This document shows, one piece after another, positions 1-10,791 of a stretch of 64,000 nucleotides of DNA (positions within the stretch are counted from its first letter, which is position 1; the number at the start of each line of letters is the position of its first letter). This DNA is from Coniochaeta sp. PMI_546 (lineage: Eukaryota; Ascomycota; Sordariomycetes; Coniochaetales; Coniochaetaceae), in the NCBI GenBank assembly GCA_021432605.1, contig MU271154.1, forward strand, positions 310,001 to 374,000. The letters run 5' to 3'. The position numbers were made by a program, and so were the translations under genes. The notes below the pieces were generated by a model that saw nothing but the letters and a program-made list of their open reading frames with translations, did not search any database and was not told the origin of the DNA.

Positions 1-528
1 GCCGAGCTGATGAACAGCAGCGGGAGTGGGGGCGGCAGCTCGCCGGCTCGGCAGGGATTCGGCGGTCGCTCCGGAAGCGGGGCCGGCGAGTCCTTGTCTG
101 CGCTCACTCAGCAGTTACGCCAGACGGGGCTGGACGGCGAGGCGAGCCCGCATCTGCACCCCAACGCGGCGAGGAACGGGAGTTTTGGGGGTCCGGGGAC
201 GAGCGTCATAGGCAGGGAGCGGGAAAGAGACAGGGGCCTCGAGCGACACGTCAGCAGCGGCTCGATCGGGTCGTCGGGGCGGTTCACGACACCGATAGAC
301 GAGGAGGATGCGGCGTTCGTGTTCAGCATGGAGGAGGAGGAGGAGGCAAACTCGCACGCCCGCTCGAGGAAGCGCGTGTCCGTCGGCCACATCGGCGCGG
401 CGAGTCCGCTCGGCTCGGGCTGGAGCTATGCCTCGGCCGTTGCGGCCGGCAGGAACGGTTCGGCGACTAATGGTGGTGCGGGCGCTCGGGACAATGGCGC
501 TTCGGTCGAGACGGTGGGTGGGAGTTAG
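1..528 (+). CDS. C-terminal end of an unrecognised low-complexity protein (5' partial)
   Basis: The frame is open from the first base of the window and ends at a stop at 526-528, so only the last ~175 residues are seen; the internal Met at base 10 is not evidence of a true start. The segment is rich in Gly, Ser, Ala and Arg, with an acidic patch (DEEDAAFVFSMEEEEE) followed by a basic stretch (RSRKRVSVG). There is no domain, signal peptide or membrane segment. Such tails are typical of regulatory or RNA-related fungal proteins, but I do not recognise the family, and the domains that would identify it lie outside the window. High GC and strong third-position bias support real coding. Confidence 0.6.
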   Translation, partial: AELMNSSGSGGGSSPARQGFGGRSGSGAGESLSALTQQLRQTGLDGEASPHLHPNAARNGSFGGPGTSVIGRERERDRGLERHVSSGSIGSSGRFTTPIDEEDAAFVFSMEEEEEANSHARSRKRVSVGHIGAASPLGSGWSYASAVAAGRNGSATNGGAGARDNGASVETVGGS

Positions 529-1942
529 TCAGCCCGAAAAGCACTTTCGAAACTATCAGGGCTGCCAGTCATGGGCGATAATTCCCCCGCCACGGTCTGC
601 ATTGACGTCCATCGTCAGAGACAAAATCGACAACGCTACTAGGAGTCTGTCCACGTTGGTTGTCCTTCGCCCGGCTGGACACAGCCCGGCACAATCCAGT
701 CCTATGCCAGGCAGCGCCACCGATCCCTGCAGAGGGGAAGCACACCTAGCTAACACGCAACCGAGCCGAGGGCAGTGGATTGGATACTTCGTCCAAGGGA
801 TATTCTCAACCGTGGTGAGCTCTTTCGGGGGGAGTTGAACAACGACCAACATATCCGTGGGGCCAGGGCAACGCGCCACAACAGGCGCACAAGGGAGCGA
901 GAGGGGGGTCTATTTACAGAGTGGACTAGAGAAACATAAACGACTTTATGTATGCGCTACGACGACAGACAAACGGATAATGTCAACGGCCAAAGGAGGG
1001 GATGGGTGGGTGGGCGCGGTTCAGGGGAGACACAAACACTTGGTTTTTTAAGGGGCATTTTTTGGTTACAATGGGAATTGCGCTCTTCTTGGGGAAAATT
1101 TTACGGGCTACCTTGGTTATAACAAGCTGAGGGTGCCAATATTTAATGCCGAGAGAAAACAAAACGATCTAGGCGTACTCTGAGCATAAAATATCAACTC
1201 CATTTGACATATATATTTTCAGTCTTAGTTTGCGTGGTGTTGCGCGCTTGAAGCATGTGGCTGTTTCAACAGTGCTCAGATACATCCAATGCCAGTCAGG
1301 AATCGTCTGCCTGAAGGCATTGATAAGATGGCAGCGTTCCAAGGCGTTTCTACTATGTCCCTGTCATTGCTACCTTCGTGACCCGAGGGTGCAGGGTTAG
1401 AAACGGCCACTCGGCCTCGGTCTTCCTGCAAGGGCCACCTTCGCCACCAGACACCAACGTCGGTCATCAACTCACCGACGGGTAGGTGAAGGGGCACGCG
1501 GACAGAAGGAGTTTGGGTTACGCAGCAGAAGCCAACACCATACCAACTGGATGGAGAGGTCTTCAGAGACACTGAGCACCTCACATCACCGCGTTGGTTC
1601 GGCCAAGACACGGGGAACAGCATCGTGGGAACGCGCAGGCGACGAGACAAGCACACTCACGGTTGGTACATTTCGTTTCTTATCGCAATTCCAGATCAAG
1701 CAACTCTCGCCATTCTCATTTCCGCCGGGTTGGATGTCTCTAGCTCCGCGCGGACCGTCTAATCAGAACAGAAAAAGGTGCCATTACCCCCAACTTTCTC
1801 TTTTCCATCCCCACCTAAAAGTCACGGAAGTTCCTTTCCCCTTATGAGTGGCGTAGTACAAGAATGCTGCTTTATTTCTTTCGCGAGAGAGAGAGAGTTA
1901 TAGTACATGCGGGGTGGATTCGAAACAGGGAGGATGACAGGA
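529..1942. other. Intergenic, no gene seen
   Basis: This holds the 3' flank of the left-edge gene and the 3' flank of the acyl carrier protein gene. Around 1040-1230 it is AT-rich. ORFs here (for example on the minus strand at 1276-1656) have no family resemblance or splice support, so I call none. Confidence 0.5.
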
Positions 1943-2688
1943 TTAGTTGGCGTCGGGTTGGTTGACGATGTATTCCACGGCCTTGTCGACTGTACGCGAG
2001 GAGGGCGAAAGATTAGTATGGCGGTACGTGAACAGGGGGGAGGGAACATGAGGAGACGGGGGACGAGAGCGGAGAACAAACGTACTGCTGTGGATGGTAT
2101 CTGCGTCCTTGTCCGGGATCTCGATGCTGAACTCCTCCTCGATGGCCATGACGACCTCGACGGTGTCGAGGCTGTCGAGGCCGAGGTCGTTGGCGAAGTG
2201 TGCTGTTGACGTGATCTTTGTGGGATCCTGGACCTGCGAGTCGAGGGGATCTGATTAGCCGAATTGCAACTTTCAACGAGATCAAGAAACGGTAGCAGAG
2301 AACAAGTGAAGTCCGCATCAATGGCACGAGAAACTTCATACTGCGCCATCTCGAAGCCAAGCATCCGATAGAAATCCCCTCCATCCTTGACCGACAAAGC
2401 TAGCTCCAAACCACCACACCACGACACACTCCATCATCACAGCCTCAGGCGAGAAAAGCAACTAACCTTGTCGAAGCCCTGCAGAAGAGCCTTGATCCTG
2501 TCCTCGACCTCCTGCTTGCTCAGCCCAGCGCTCGCGGCATAACTCCGGACAGCGCCCGCCCACGCCGCAGCACGGGGAGCAACGACTGTGTATCTCGGCG
2601 CGGCGACCAGCGACGTCCTGGGAGCGGCGGTCCGGACGGCGACGGCCGCGGGCCGGAAGACTGATCGGAGGATGGCGGTGCGGAACAT
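1943..2688 (-). CDS. Mitochondrial acyl carrier protein / complex I NDUFAB1-type subunit
   Basis: Three exons: 2688-2467, 2233-2086 and 1989-1943, giving 138 aa. Frames join exactly at GTTAGT..CAG and GTACGT..CAG. Residues 1-50 are Arg/Ala-rich with no acids, a mitochondrial presequence ending near [10 protein letters not shown]. The carrier domain follows, with the phosphopantetheine attachment motif GLDSLD (Ser95) and the family ending [14 protein letters not shown]. In fungi this protein carries the growing acyl chain of mitochondrial type II fatty acid synthesis (lipoate precursor) and is an accessory subunit of complex I and of LYR-protein complexes in the matrix. The next gene on the same strand encodes another complex I subunit. 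The length equals the family norm. Confidence 0.95.
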
Positions 2689-3190
2689 TTTCGACTTGTG
2701 TCTAGAAGGGGGGAAATTGGACGTGGCGGAGCAGAGGGAGACAAAGAGACGGGGACGTGGGTTTGCTGTTGACGTTGATGAGGTTGGCTGGCTGGATCGG
2801 GGGAGGTGACGATAAAAATCTCGCTACTGGCCGGGAATGATGGATGGGAGCTCGGGCCACCTTTTGCTGCTCAATGGGCAATTGCCAGGGGAGTGCGGAG
2901 ATAAACGGGCGGATCACGTGAGGTACTTGCCGATATGTCACCATCTGTCCTTCATAATCAAAGCAACAGGCACAGAGCTCATGGCAAGAGATAAGATATT
3001 ATAAAAATGGCAATTCAAGCCTGGTTAATATTCTCCAACAGAGGGAACTTGTAGGCTCAAATATGTACAGGTTTTTTTTTGTCTACAGAAACGGACGACC
3101 GCGCCGTTGATGCATCAATCTTCCCCCTCTCCCACCCGTCTTCTCACCCCCATAGCCATCCACCCTTCTGACTGCCCAAGAAGAATGTTC
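2689..3190. other. Intergenic: ACP promoter side and NDUFS8 3' flank
   Basis: About 500 bases between two tandem minus-strand genes. The half near 2689-2950 should contain the ACP promoter and leader. The half near 2980-3190 is AT-richer, with a T tract at 3071-3079 and a CT-rich stretch after 3110. No further gene is seen. Confidence 0.5.
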
Positions 3191-3942
3191 TTATCGGTAT
3201 GGCGCATCTGCCCTAATAGTAGCCGCCAGCTCCGGCTCCCACTTGTCTCCATTGGCGAGGAGTTTCTCTGCGACTGCTGTTAACATAATCCCGCAACATG
3301 ATAAGGGGGAGTAGCATAGAAGGACCCAAGAAAAAGCATACCTTTGTTGTACAGCAGCTCCTCGCGCGTCTCAGTAGCATACTCGGCGTTCGGGCTCTCG
3401 ACAATGGCATCGACCGGACATGACTCCTGGCAGTACCCGCAGTAGATGCACTTGGTCATGTCGATGTCGTACCTCGTGGTGCGGCGGCTCCCGTCGGCCC
3501 GCTCCTCGGCCTCGATGGTGATGGCCTGCGCCGGGCAGACGGCCTCGCAGAGCTTGCAGGCGATGCACCTCTCCTCGCCGGACGGGTACCGGCGCAGCGC
3601 GTGCTCGCCGCGGAACCGGGGCGAGATGGGGCCCTTCTCGAACGGGTAGTAGATGGTGTACGGCGGCCGGAAGAACTGCTCCAGCAGCACGTACATGCCC
3701 CGCGCCATCTCGGCGAGGAGGAAGTACTTGCCGATCTTGTTGAATGTGCCCTCCTTGTCCTGGTCCCACTCCGGCTGCTTCTTGAGGCGGAAGCCCTTGG
3801 GCGGCGGGCCCGCTGGGGTGGCGTAGCCTCGCCTGCTGCTTAATAGGGCGACGGCCATCATGGTATGTGGTGTGGTGGTGCTGCGCGCCGTCGTGGCGGC
3901 GGCGAGGGCTGAGGCCCGGATGAGCGGCCGTGTCGCGAGCAT
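3191..3942 (-). CDS. NADH:ubiquinone oxidoreductase 23 kDa iron-sulfur subunit (TYKY/NDUFS8)
   Basis: Two exons, 3942-3342 and 3273-3191 (GTATGC..CAG intron), give 227 aa. The N-terminus is a mitochondrial presequence (Arg, Ala, Thr, no acids). Two ferredoxin motifs bind the N6a and N6b 4Fe-4S clusters: [12 protein letters not shown] (Cys126/129/132/136) and [12 protein letters not shown] (Cys165/168/171/175). The small second exon supplies the conserved C-terminus ([20 protein letters not shown]), confirming the splice. The protein sits in the peripheral arm of complex I near the quinone site and passes electrons toward N2. It lies about 500 bases upstream of the ACP gene in the same orientation. 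Confidence 0.97.
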
Positions 3943-4400
3943 TGCTGCTGTGGTCTGTCAAGAGGTCGGTTGCGGATTCGGTATCGAGTCGAAATAGGTC
4001 AGATATAGAGGTCAATCGGAAAGCCGCAGCCTGCCTCGAGCGCGCAGTGTAGGCTTTGGGCGGAGTGGAGATTGATCAGGCGAGTTCCAGAGCTCGACGA
4101 CGACGGCGACGAGCTTCTGACGTTGTTTTTGCCGTTGCACTTCCGGGAATTCGAGCTTGGGCCGGGTGCATGACAAAAGGCGCTTGCTGATTGGGTGTGG
4201 AGCTCGAGCTCTGTCGGACTCAGTCACGGGACTGAACACGTGATAGCTGCCGTCGCGACCATTTCTGTCAATGCCAAGGTACTTTGACTGCGTTCATCTT
4301 TTATCTTGCGATGTAGTCTTGTCTCCTAGTAATGCATGAGATTCCGCCTCTAACTCGAATCTAGCGATATAAATGTTGCATCATAAGAACCGCGTGTATG
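3943..4400. other. Intergenic: NDUFS8 promoter region
   Basis: The 458 bases hold the upstream side of the NDUFS8 gene and the 3' flank of the next minus-strand gene. Nothing with clear coding signature is seen. Confidence 0.5.
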
Positions 4401-6371
4401 CTACGCGCTCGCTCTCTCCCAAGTAGCCCACCATACCCCGATATTAGCAGCCACAGCCAGATCAATCATCTTCTGACCCTCGTCATGTATTATCAGCTTG
4501 CCTAGCTTTGCTCTGTTACCCTTGCTTCCGCCTCCGGCCCGTTCGCGTCCCAGGCTCAGATCCAGTGCCACGTCCTCCTCGTCCTCCTCGTCGCTGCTGT
4601 CCTGTCGATGTCTCGGGTCCAGCTTCAGCAGCTTGTCGAATTTGCCGTGGAAGCTATGCCTCCCATGCGCATGCACAGCGCTCTTGCTTCCTTCACTGCT
4701 GCCCGGCAGGTTGAACCTCAGCTCGCTGACCGGTTTCGTGCCTGACATCGGTCCGTGCCCCTCGGTGGCAGTCTCAAACCCTGCACTCGACGATCCAAGC
4801 ACGTGTCGGCACTCCAGGCTCCTTCCGGCCCTGCCGGTGCGGAACTCGCATCGACCGTCCCAGGGCGAAGCAAACACGTAGCCCTTCGGCTTGAGGCCCG
4901 GTCCAGGACGTGTAATTATCGGCGACGATGGCGAAGTGGGCGAAGTAGGCGAGGTGCCGAATGTGTCTCCCATCGACGCCCTTACTCCGTGCATCCCGGA
5001 CGAAGGTGGCCGACCTGACCCTGAGCCGAGTGATTCGGTACTTCCCGTGCTGCCCGTGCTGACTTGTCGTCGGTGGCCATGCATCACGCCTTGCATTGCC
5101 GGCGCCCGCGGAGGTACGAGGTCGTCGGTCGAATATTGCTGCTCCTCGGATTCGCTGTGGCGGCGCTCGTTGGTTTGACTCCTCTGTCGAATGTGAAGCG
5201 CACTTTTGATGTTGGACGTCCACGTCTTCGCGTAAGCCATCTTGACCTGCCGGTTGAACCCTTGCTCGACAGGAGCCTGTATATTGAAAGATGTGCCTCG
5301 GCTACGTCGCCCAGGTCCATCCACGATTGTCTCGCCTGGTTTCAGGTTGAGATTGCCCTCGGCGGCAAACTTGTCTAGTGCCGCTCGCGTTGGCCAGTTG
5401 CCGAACTTGGCGTAGCCAAGTGTCTCGATGCGGATGTGGACAACTGGCGGTTCAGGCCGGGGCATGTTGTCCGGCGATAGAGTCGGGTCCGCCATATCCG
5501 GTGTAGGTATGTTGGTCTGGAATGACGTTATGCGAGCAACGTTCTTCTGATCGCCGGTTGTCAGGTCGCGTCGGATCAATGTCAGGGTGTAGGGTGTAAA
5601 TGTCGGCCGGTAGTGAGGTTTGGTCGGCGATAGAGAACGCAGAAGGGGAAAAGGAGCGGCGTGATGAGTCGATTCTGGAGTCGAGGGCCGTGGTGTGTAG
5701 AAGCCCGTTTGCCCTGGCCCTCGTGGTGGTAGTGCTGGCGCACTTGAGTCATCCTTTACTGGCGGCGTAGGAGCGCCCATCGGCCGTGGACCGAGAGGTC
5801 TCGGCGGGTTAGGGAGGTAGGCGGAGGTGGGTCCGCTGTGGTCAAGAGTAGGTGCGTCGTACAGCGTCTCATGCTGTCCGGGTCCGGGGACAGGGACCTG
5901 GAGGGATGGCACATCTTGGCGTGCCGGGAGGGCTGCAACTGGCTGGGAAAGCGATGTTGTACTAGTACCAGAAGATCGGTTGTCGAGCGCAGGAACCTTG
6001 GCTGTGCTGGGTAAAGGCTTCCTTGGGATCATTGTCTGTGGGCTCCTATCTGCTGCAGGTTTCGGTGCTACTGGATGGTCGTCCGAAGGCAGGTCCAGGT
6101 GGACGTAGTAGAGAGAGTGTATGACATCCTCGCCAGTGACGTTCTTGACCTGAGGTCTTAGGGGCGAGAGTATGACATCTGAAACAGTCAGCGGGTGCTA
6201 ACTACGTCTCTATCTGTCCATGATAAACATACCTCTCGAGCCGGGCACTCTCGAGATATACAAGGTAAGAGACTCCCGTGGAGTTTCCGCTGGGTTGACA
6301 GGATATTGCGGTGGATTGTCCGCAAGCTCCTTGAGGTCGGACATCGACCTGGCTTCGACATGGCCGGCCAT
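4401..6371 (-). CDS. Conserved fungal proline/serine-rich protein of unknown function
   Basis: Two exons, 6371-6233 and 6178-4401, joined at GTATGT..CAG, give 638 aa; the frame is continuous across the join. No ATG precedes 6371 in this frame within the exon; the next Met, at 6344, is an alternative start. The N-terminus (NPPQYPVNPAETPRESLTLY) and the region VTGEDVIHSLYYVH are well-ordered and resemble a family seen across Ascomycota, sometimes labelled oxidoreductase-like, without proven activity. The middle and end are Pro/Ser-rich and disordered except for two islands: a segment near YRPTFTPYTLTLIRRD..VARITSFQTNIPTP, and a C-terminal block (FASPWDGRCEFRTGRAGRSL, then KLGKLIIHDEGQKMIDLAVAANIGVWW). 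No Rossmann motif is visible, so I would not assign a reaction. Confidence 0.75.
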
Positions 6372-7263
6372 CCTTCCCCGCTTACGGAACCGGCTTGGGC
6401 AACCGTATACCCTCGAGCACCGACGAGCTTGGCCACTGTGATGGAGTAAAGAACCAAGCCAAGTTTTCAACAATTTTCAAGCAAAAGCTCAGCTCAGCGC
6501 CTATCTGGACAGATGGGATCGAAGGAGCTGGTCTCTGTTGAGATGGTATTTCCCGTTCCAGATCAGGCAGGAGCGGTTGAGTGCAGGCTGTATCTAGCAG
6601 TGAATGCGATGTTCAAAGAGTTGCAATCTTCATCGACCTCGCGTTAATGAAATGGGCCGCTATCACATTGGATCTGCTGTTCCGCCAGAATGAAACATGG
6701 CATTATCGAACTCGTCAGCTGGTAGAGGCTGTGCGATGCTAGCTGATAGAGGTAGTTATTTTTGGTGCTCTTGATACAAAAAGAACTTGCCCGTTTGCAG
6801 CTTAGGTCATTGTTTTCAGCCACTGTGCGACAGATATGTCTTCACGGCACTGAATATACATCAGTGGAATTCGTCTAGGTATGTGGCTGAGTTGGATGTT
6901 TTGTCGACGCGATACGATAGTGGATCTCACCTTGTCGATGCCAAGATTGCTGCTATGAGGAACAGCTCTCCAATTCTCCCCCAATTCACTGCCGAAGTGC
7001 TCCTGCTAAGAAGGAGGACCAACCACACGAGGCCTCATAATCCACTCTGGACTTCGAGCACTCGGGCCACTTCCAGGCACAAGACTGAACGCAGAATAAC
7101 ATACACCTCATACCTAATCTTGATTCACCATGATTAAGTGGTTTATGCTGCTACGGGTATCAGGTAGCTAATGATGACGCAAGAGGTGTCTTTTACACAC
7201 GGTACAATTCACCGTGTCAGGCTTATCGAAGACCTTGCATCGCCGTACCAGAATGCCACTTGT
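6372..7263. other. Intergenic between two minus-strand genes
   Basis: Includes the likely promoter of the preceding gene. A plus-strand ORF at 6787-7137 has no family resemblance and biased composition, and is left out. Confidence 0.45.
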
Positions 7264-7330
7264 GTTCCTTCTTCCAGTGTTCCTTCTTCCAATGTTCCTT
7301 CTTCCACTGTTCCTTCTTCCAGCGTTCCAG
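7264..7330. repeat. 15-bp tandem repeat, about 4.5 copies
   Basis: Units starting at 7264, 7279, 7294, 7309 and (partial) 7324 read gttccttcttccaNN. The array lies about 50 bases beyond the stop of the adjoining minus-strand gene, so it is in its 3' flank. Because 15 is divisible by three, the array stays open on the minus strand in two frames (WKKEH or LEEGT repeats). Confidence 0.9.
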
Positions 7331-7380
7331 CAATTTCCATTCCGATAAGGTAGCCACCAATAGAAGACCACCTCTCCGCT

Positions 7381-8589
7381 TCACATCTCCCGGTTGAGCA
7401 TCTGCTGACTGAACCAAGCACGTTCCGCGTCCTCCACCTCAACGCCGCCGGCGTCATCGTCATAGTAGTCGTCGTCGTCGATGGGCGTGATGACACTGTA
7501 CTCTGTTGCCGCGGGGAGGTTCCTTGAATGCTCCACGTCCTCCTCTTCCAGATCTGTTTGGTCAAGTGGTCTCGCGCCTTCGTCACCATACTCCGATCCT
7601 GAATATACGACCTCAAAATTCTCGACTGTAGTATACTCAGGCGGGTGGATGACAATGGTCGGAATCAGGACAGGAGGTTGGACCCGGACAGCCCACTTGT
7701 ACAGGTACTCCTGCATCTCCCAGCAAGCGCGGCGGTAGAGGACCATCTTGTTGGCCCAAGGCATGGCGGGAATCCGGCGATGGGTGACCCAGGGCTTCTC
7801 GAGCATCCTGCAGAAGATGTGCGCCCACAGACCTACCGCCTCGGTGAAGCCGGCCAGGCCTCTGGTGCCTCCGTCGATGCCCCAGGACCACTCGTTTCGA
7901 TGGGCGTAGATGTGCCTAGCCCACGGCTCCAAGGTAGCGTTCCACTGGTAATTGCACCACGCGCCGTACTTGACCCAGTCGAAGAAGGTGCCAGGTTTCG
8001 CCACGGGAGTCACACTGAGGATATTCATCTCGTCTTCGCAAAAGATCTTGACGAAGTTCGCGAACCAGTTTCGGAGCAGCTCGGGGTCGAGTTGGTTGAG
8101 CGGGAGGGAGTCAAATATGTCGATGACGCTTCTAACGCGTGCCGGGAAGGGCAGGGACCACGAGGGAGAAGCTTCAGCCCAGGCTGGGTGGGCGAAAGCT
8201 GGGGTGAGTATGATGGTGTAGATGTTGTGAAATAGGCGAATGACCTCGATCAGAGATGGAGCCTGGTGGAGACGAGAGTCCTCGTTAATGACCACGACAG
8301 TGTTGGTGGCAGTGTCAGTGGCGGTATCGATGATAGTCTCCTCGATCTTCTTTTCAGTGGCCTCCTCTCCAGTCTCAGTGGCACTGGAAGTCAGTTCGCT
8401 CGAGGTTGGGTTCTTAGCCTCTGTGACACCTGTCACTTCAGTGCTGGAAAGAGCGGTGTCGGCGGAGATGTTCTTCGTGGTGTCCTCGGCCGTTTCATCG
8501 GTGACGAGCATCTCCGTACTGGCCGCCGTGTTGGCAGCAGCGGTCTGGCTACTCTCACCAAGGCAGGTACTGTTCTTCGAGTCTGCCAT
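7381..8589 (-). CDS. Unrecognised protein with Thr/Ser-rich N-terminus and acidic C-terminus
   Basis: A single uninterrupted ORF of 402 aa starting at an ATG at 8589. Residues 1-105 are Thr/Glu/Ala-rich and likely disordered. Residues ~105-310 are ordered, rich in Trp, Phe and Arg (LIEVIRLFHNIYTIILTPAF; DELL-type helices; WGIDGGTRGLAGFTEAVGLW; MPWANKMVLYRRACWEMQEY). The tail is acidic, with DDDDYYDDD near residue 372. There is no signal peptide, clear membrane helix or catalytic signature I can name. The 18-bp repeat array upstream and the 15-bp array downstream bracket the gene. It is probably a lineage-restricted fungal protein. Confidence 0.65.
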   Translation of the reverse strand: MADSKNSTCLGESSQTAAANTAASTEMLVTDETAEDTTKNISADTALSSTEVTGVTEAKNPTSSELTSSATETGEEATEKKIEETIIDTATDTATNTVVVINEDSRLHQAPSLIEVIRLFHNIYTIILTPAFAHPAWAEASPSWSLPFPARVRSVIDIFDSLPLNQLDPELLRNWFANFVKIFCEDEMNILSVTPVAKPGTFFDWVKYGAWCNYQWNATLEPWARHIYAHRNEWSWGIDGGTRGLAGFTEAVGLWAHIFCRMLEKPWVTHRRIPAMPWANKMVLYRRACWEMQEYLYKWAVRVQPPVLIPTIVIHPPEYTTVENFEVVYSGSEYGDEGARPLDQTDLEEEDVEHSRNLPAATEYSVITPIDDDDYYDDDAGGVEVEDAERAWFSQQMLNREM

Positions 8590-8708
8590 ATTTGAGGCGG
8601 CTTGGATGCGAGCTTTGCTTGTTGACTTGGGGTGCTTGCTGCAGTCAACTCTGCGCTGAGCCCACGATGCTCATGAACCGCAGAGTGTATCGTCTTTGGA
8701 AGTTTGTT

Positions 8709-8780
8709 GTCTTGGAGATGGCTTTCGTCTTGGAGATGGGTGAGGCCTTGGAAGTGGCTGTCGTCTCGGAGATGGCTTTA
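8709..8780. repeat. 18-bp tandem repeat, 4 copies
   Basis: Four diverged units starting at 8709, 8727, 8745 and 8763, consensus gtcttggagatggctttc, lie about 120-190 bases upstream of the start codon of the minus-strand gene at 7381-8589. No stop occurs within the array in some frames, but no ATG links it to the gene. Confidence 0.85.
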
Positions 8781-9991
8781 CACTCAGGGAAAGTTCTGGG
8801 GTGATGGCCGCAGGTCAGAGAACAAGCGAATCTTCGTCACGTACTATACATTTATGTCACGTACGTGTTTTCTCGGCGCTCGTCTACAGTCTGCGGAGGG
8901 GTACTAGAGAGCGAAATTGTTACTTGACTTTCTCGGCAGTCGTCGACAGTCCGCAGAGCATAAAGGAGCGGAGCCTGGGACCCAAGGGTCGTCTTCGAAG
9001 GCACCATTGAGTGCACAAGGGTCGAAAGAAGCACGCAGTGCGGTGCTTAAAGTGATTTGGGATAACTACTCTGCGATACAAGAACACCAAGTCTCAAAGA
9101 CACTATTCAGGGGCTTCGAGGGCCTGATCTACAGTATTACCATGCTGGGCCCCATCACAGCAGGTAACTGAGGGATGTGGCACTTCATGTCAGCATATAC
9201 CTCGTCTTTGACGTAGCTCTGCACATTATATTGCCACGAAACACGTCAATAGCTTCCTCGACTAGACGTCTTATAAGGTAGAAAGAACCTCTTCAAGTAT
9301 TTATTCATTCCGTGCGAGGCAGCTTCGGGACATTTTGCGACGTGGCCCAACTTGATTGTGCTTGGTCTGATTATCAGAAGCATCATAGGGGTCGTGTTGG
9401 TCACAAATTTGAGATTGAAACCTGAACTCAACCTCGTGGCTGCGGCTACAGAAGCGTTGAGATAGTGTTATCCCGGGTTCGGGTCTTTCTGCCCACGGCA
9501 GTGGCATGTCACCAGGTTGCATGGAAGACCACTCTATTGTGGTCAATGACAAGAGCTAGATCTCCAGTGAGAAGGGCTAGACGGATGACAAATTTGGATA
9601 TAATGACACGATCTTCCATATCACAGATGTGGTAAGATGTGAAGATGTGTTTGAGCTTACTACTTGGCTACAATATACCGTGTATCAGCCCATCACATTC
9701 GACGACAAACTAGCGGAGCCATACCAACTCGACTTAGGAACACTCTAACAGATCAACCACTCAAAGCTCAAAGACACCTCCTGGATGCAGGTTAAGCAAT
9801 CGAGTAAGGGGTCACGTACGAAATAGTCTGAGAGACACCGTACTGCCAACTTCAGGCAGTCTCGTGCAAAAGCTAGCACTGTCCTTTTGCAATCTTGTCC
9901 ACCCATCGGTAGACATGAAACCACATGTGCAACCGCCCAGAAAACGCCATATCAACGCCAGCTAGCCTTGTCATGCCCCAACACCAGCCTC
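8781..9991. other. Intergenic, AT-richer, no gene seen
   Basis: Contains an imperfect direct repeat of about 30 bases (near 8871 and 8929; ttctcggc..tcgtc.acagtc.gc.gag). The rest has no convincing ORF, tRNA or transposase remnant. Confidence 0.5.
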
Positions 9992-10791
9992 CTACTTCGG
10001 CGCATCCGTCAAAGGCACATACCGCACCCCAAACAACTTCTTCCTCGACACATTGCCCTCAGCATCCTTATCCACAGTCCAGATATGCTGCTCGAACCTA
10101 CTCGTATCATCATCAACGGGGATAAACATCCTCCCCGGCGCCCGCAGCTGCGCCACAAGCTCATCATGGACCTCGACCGCACTCGCCCCAACATGGATAG
10201 CATCCCACCCCGTCCCGCGCTTCTCGACCGTCTCCTCCTCACCATCCCTCGCCTCCCGCTCAACCCAGCCCTTCCTCCCGTCCCCGACCCTGAACTTAAC
10301 CCTGCCACTCGACAGGAAGGCCCTGCCCTCGGCGGACTTGGCCATGTTCCGCTCCCCCAGCTCGGCGAGCTGGGCTATGTGCTCCACCCCGACGACGGTG
10401 CCGTGCTCGCCTACCAGCTCCGCGAGGACGTGGGTGAGGTATCCGCTTCCGGAGCCGATGTCGAGGACCCGCGGTGCCGGGTTCGTCTCGGTCGGGAGGA
10501 TGTATGGGAGGAGGCTCTCTACCGCGCAGGCATGCATGTGCGGTGCCGATATCGTGGCGCCGTAGCCGATGGACTGCGGCCTGTCGTCGTAGGGGCGCGA
10601 GGGGGCGTAGTGGGCTCTGTCGACCTGGTTGGGAGTGTTAGGAGACTGGTGGGGTATGGGGAGTGGGTGAAGGGGGGAGGAAGGACTACCTTGAGAAACG
10701 CCTCTTTGGCTCGCGCATCCTGGATGAGATTGTTGTTCCAGAGGTTCTCGATCAGATCTCTGTTTGTCGCGCCGGAGCTGCGCCAGGCCAT
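9992..10791 (-). CDS. Protein-L-isoaspartate O-methyltransferase
   Basis: Two exons, 10791-10690 and 10624-9992 (intron 10689-10625), give 244 aa. The start is the ATG of MAWRSSGATN, the position conserved in the family. The join restores FLK-VDRAHYAP. Family signatures are the PQSIGYGATISAPHMH block (residues 50-65), the SAM-binding motif VLDIGSGSGYL (87-97), the post-I acidic residue in GTVVGVEH, and GWDAIHVGASA. The enzyme transfers a methyl group from SAM to L-isoaspartyl residues in damaged proteins, starting their repair; it is normally cytosolic. The C-terminus (GVRYVPLTDA) is complete. Confidence 0.96.
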
